Notes under the pieces: generated by a model
Databases searched by the model: none
Seen by the model: only the letters and a program-made list of their open reading frames with translations
Told to the model about the DNA's origin: nothing
Position numbers and translations under genes: made by a program
Assembly (NCBI GenBank): GCA_001899445.1
Contig: MPOA01000006.1
Coordinates: forward strand, 62,001-126,000
Direction: 5' to 3'
DNA from: Candidatus Desulfopertinax cowenii
GTDB lineage: Bacteria > Bacillota > Desulfotomaculia > Desulfotomaculales > Desulforudaceae
Length of the DNA stretch: 64,000 nucleotides
Shown here: positions 61,749 through 64,000 of the stretch, piece by piece
How the letters are laid out: every line of letters begins with the position of its first letter
How positions within the stretch are numbered: position 1 is the first letter of the stretch

Positions 61749-62786
61749 CTACCCCTGGTATTCCGGCGGATAAACCTCCGCAGGCAGTTCAATGCCAATT
61801 TCCTCGTAGTACTTGATGGCACCCGGGTGCATTGGCATCCAGGTATTCTTGACCACGTTCTCCGCCAGGGTTTCTTTGGCCGCCTTGTGGGCGGTAACCA
61901 TCATGTCGTGGTTTTCGAAGACCCCCTTGACGATTTCATAGACCAGATCGTCCGGCAGATCTTTAGAGGCAATGGCCATGTTCCACATGGCGATGGTCTC
62001 GACATCCTGGTCAAGGAAATCGTAAACGTCCGCCGGAATCACCGCCGGCGACCAGAACGGCCAAGCCTCGCAGACCTTGTCCCGCGCCTCACCGTCGATG
62101 CCAAAGAATACTATGTCTCGCTGCGCCGCGGTCTCCAGTATACCGGCAACCGGGACCCCCGCCGCAAAGCTGTTCGCGTCCAGCTGCCTATCCAGGTGCT
62201 GGGAAACCAGGTCGCTTAGGCCGGCGTGCCGTACGGTCGCCTCAATGCCCAGCAGTTCGAGGATCCGCGGATGGTAAGTACCGGCAGTGCCGCCGGCCGG
62301 ACCCGAGCCCACTGTCTTGCCTTCCAGGTCTTCGATGCTGTTGATACCGGAATTCTTGAAAGCCCACCACTGGGAGTAGGTGGTATACATCGGGAAAATT
62401 GCCCGCACGTTGGTCATCTGGACCCCGCCGGTCCAGTCGCCTTCACCGTGCCAGCCCTCCCAGGCCGGCCCCATAGTGACCAAGCCGAGTTCCAGGTTAC
62501 CGTTGTGAACCAACTGCATGTTGTGGTTCGGACCGCCGGTCACTTCCACCGCGACCGGAATGCCGGTGACTTTTTCAATCACCTGGCTTAAACCCCCGGC
62601 GTACACGTAATAAGTGCCGCCGATAGAAGCTGAGCCGATGGTCAACGAACTCGGCCATGCCGCCTTGCCATCATCCTTATTAGGATCAGGCGGAGCCTGA
62701 GTTTCCCCGCACCCCACCACAACGAGGGCCAGAGCCGTAATCAACGACAGCAATACAATAAGCATGCCCTTGCGCTTTATTAACAC
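61749..62786 (-). CDS. TAXI family TRAP transporter solute receptor, lipoprotein
   Basis: 345 aa. Lipoprotein signal: basic KRKG, hydrophobic core and lipobox LVVVGCGE, then PPDPNKDDGK linker. Mature TAXI domain begins TIGSASIGGTYYVYAGGLSQ; GSGPAGGTAG is a ligand-contact segment. Binds the solute outside and hands it to the fused permease. First gene of the operon and likely most abundant. Confidence 0.93.
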   Translation of the reverse strand: MLIKRKGMLIVLLSLITALALVVVGCGETQAPPDPNKDDGKAAWPSSLTIGSASIGGTYYVYAGGLSQVIEKVTGIPVAVEVTGGPNHNMQLVHNGNLELGLVTMGPAWEGWHGEGDWTGGVQMTNVRAIFPMYTTYSQWWAFKNSGINSIEDLEGKTVGSGPAGGTAGTYHPRILELLGIEATVRHAGLSDLVSQHLDRQLDANSFAAGVPVAGILETAAQRDIVFFGIDGEARDKVCEAWPFWSPAVIPADVYDFLDQDVETIAMWNMAIASKDLPDDLVYEIVKGVFENHDMMVTAHKAAKETLAENVVKNTWMPMHPGAIKYYEEIGIELPAEVYPPEYQG

Positions 62787-63115
62787 CGAGCACCATCTCC
62801 TCTTTCTCTCTAAATAGTCATAAACCTTTCCAAAAGACCCTCCAACATCTTCCTCACACGATGGCTAAACCCCAGTTGCAGTTGCTTATTCACTCACCCC
62901 CAATCCTGTTTAGGATCATCTTCAAGTTAAACAACCCGGTTTTTAAATAACTGCTTAGTACAATATTGAAGCTATATTTTAATAATGTTAATAATGCCTT
63001 ATCTTATTTATGATACATCTTTTTTGATGTGAAACTTAGGAAACAGATAAGCACTTTTAGAAAATTCTAAATTACCACGGCCATAGGTAACAATATTTTG
63101 ATCATTAACATAATT
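62787..63115. promoter_or_regulatory. AT-rich intergenic region before the TRAP operon
   Basis: No gene. The region is much more AT-rich than coding DNA. It contains a perfect 9-bp tandem repeat TTAATAATG (62979-62996) and an inverted repeat ACATC-N6-GATGT (63015-63030). These may be binding sites of the adjacent response regulator. I could not fix a promoter. Confidence 0.4.
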
Positions 63116-63820
63116 TTATTCTTTGTGATAAGTAAGCCGGTATCGCGTCGTTGGCCGGCCAACCGAACCGTACTGCAACTCCGAAGCGACCACTCCAGCC
63201 CGAACCAGGTATTCAAGGTACCTCCGCGCGGTAGCCCTGGAAAACCCGATCCCCCGTGCAACCTCTTCGGCGGACACGCTTCCTGGTTTCTCGGCAAGAA
63301 ATGAAATAACCTGGGTCATGGTGAGCCGGTGGAAACCTTTGGGAAGCCTTTCCGCGGAAATGATTGACGGTCTCCGGACCGTATAAAAACCGTCGATCCA
63401 TGCTTGGTCAACCTCGGTTCTTCGGACAAGGGTTTGCCGCCTAGCGAAGTAGGCTTCCACAGCAAATTTCAGTCTCGGCACCTGGTAAGGTTTGATGATG
63501 TAATCGAATACCCCCAACCGAAATGCTTTTTCTACAACGGAGGTGGCCTTCAGACTGGTAATGGCAACGATGTCAACCGGCAACTCCCGGCGCCGTATTT
63601 CGATAATAAAACTGATGCCATCCGTGTCCGGTAGTATTAAATCGAGCAGGAGTAGATTTCTTCCTTCAACGCTAAGTGTTTCGAGCACCGAAGCGGCAGA
63701 AACGGCACAGAGCGTCACCGCATAACCGGAGATTTCTTCCACAATCTCCCGGTGCAACTGCAGCATCGCGGGATCACTGTCCAAGATAACAGTGGTGATG
63801 TTCTTGTTATTTTTTTTCAT
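63116..63820 (-). CDS. CitB/DcuR-type response regulator
   Basis: 234 aa. REC domain with acidic DSD near the N-terminus, phosphoacceptor Asp in LLLLDLILPDTDG (around residue 59), Thr in AITSLK and Lys in IIKPYQ. The C-terminal half has helix-turn-helix VSAEEVARGIGFSRATARRYLEYL of the CitT/DcuR family, which answers external di- and tricarboxylates. Upstream of the TRAP operon, which it probably activates. The 180 bp to the window edge show no recognisable sensor-kinase end. Confidence 0.9.
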   Translation of the reverse strand: MKKNNKNITTVILDSDPAMLQLHREIVEEISGYAVTLCAVSAASVLETLSVEGRNLLLLDLILPDTDGISFIIEIRRRELPVDIVAITSLKATSVVEKAFRLGVFDYIIKPYQVPRLKFAVEAYFARRQTLVRRTEVDQAWIDGFYTVRRPSIISAERLPKGFHRLTMTQVISFLAEKPGSVSAEEVARGIGFSRATARRYLEYLVRAGVVASELQYGSVGRPTTRYRLTYHKE

Positions 63821-64000
63821 CCCCGTTCACCACCCTGTTGTGCCGCCGGGTGTCTGCAAAGATACCCCGGCATCGCCCGCGCCCGGTTTTTGTAATAATT
63901 AGACGTGGTGCCTTCTTCATCCTCCCGGTTGCTTCTGGAACATGTAACCACGTTCAGTACCGCTGGAGGGGCTAAAACACTTGCAGGCTTGTATTTGGAG

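Noticed and set aside
63821-64000. C-terminus of a sensor histidine kinase upstream of the response regulator
   Set aside because: One frame is open to the regulator start but its translation shows no kinase C-terminal motif. The window ends before a decision is possible.
1-64000. CRISPR arrays, rRNA genes, replication origin
   Set aside because: No regularly spaced repeats, rRNA sequence or DnaA-box cluster was seen.

Overview
The window reads as a chromosome segment of a GC-rich, endospore-forming, anaerobic Gram-positive bacterium of the Peptococcaceae type (Desulforudis, Desulfotomaculum or Pelotomaculum relatives). The clues are sporulation genes (spoIIAA-AB-sigF, spoVAC-AD-AE-AF, dacF, spmAB, gerW/ytfJ, spoVB), a T-box leader, a TRAP-TAXI dicarboxylate system, class I two-subunit fumarase and HdrBC-like proteins. 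The species is an inference from gene content. Nearly everything is on the minus strand; the plus strand carries a T-box-controlled symporter, spoVB, a metallophosphoesterase, a possible small selenoprotein and two tRNAs.

Region by region. 1-12.6 kb: an aromatic amino-acid supraoperon, transcribed trpE-G-D-C-F-B-A, hisC, aroF, tyrA, aroA, cmk, plsC, with a promoter and an attenuator-like leader before trpE. 12.6-19.8 kb: an HD-GYP phosphodiesterase, chorismate mutase aroH, a pseudouridine synthase, spmA/spmB, a DUF2953 gene with ytfJ, trpS and an M50 protease. 19.8-25.4 kb: a DHH-CBS-nucleotidyltransferase fusion, lysA, a 237-bp MITE-like element with a 6-bp target duplication, and a second trpB. 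25.5-32.3 kb: the spoVA operon led by a dodecin gene, spoIIA and dacF, with recognisable sigma-G and sigma-H promoter motifs. 32.3-34.8 kb: tRNA-Trp, a T-box leader with a duplicated antiterminator/terminator, and a sodium:solute symporter. 34.8-43.9 kb: an EF-G paralogue, spoVB, a queuosine-precursor operon (queD-queC-DUF366-queE-folE-ypmA-surE) and a TPR protein. 44-51.4 kb: deoC (ATT start) after ddl, a zinc phospholipase C-like protein, a metallophosphoesterase, a UGA-containing thioredoxin-like gene, an endonuclease III homologue and a NadR-like ATPase.

51-54 kb is a degraded mobile zone: a catalytically dead serine-recombinase domain, an IS3-family remnant, tRNA-Leu and a tyrosine-recombinase fragment. 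54-63.8 kb is one apparent operon for C4-dicarboxylate use: TAXI lipoprotein, fused TRAP permease, fumarase alpha and beta, then a visibly AT-richer module of HdrC, HdrB, fumarate reductase iron-sulfur and flavoprotein subunits, with a CitB-type response regulator upstream. Together these would import a dicarboxylate such as malate or fumarate and interconvert malate, fumarate and succinate, with a soluble HdrBC-like electron route and no membrane anchor gene.

The observations most worth checking are the candidate selenoprotein, the TRAP-like trp leader, the duplicated T-box expression platform, two genes that seem to need ATC/ATT start codons, the nucleotidyltransferase fusion lacking its catalytic DxD, and the transferred-looking fumarate reductase/Hdr module.
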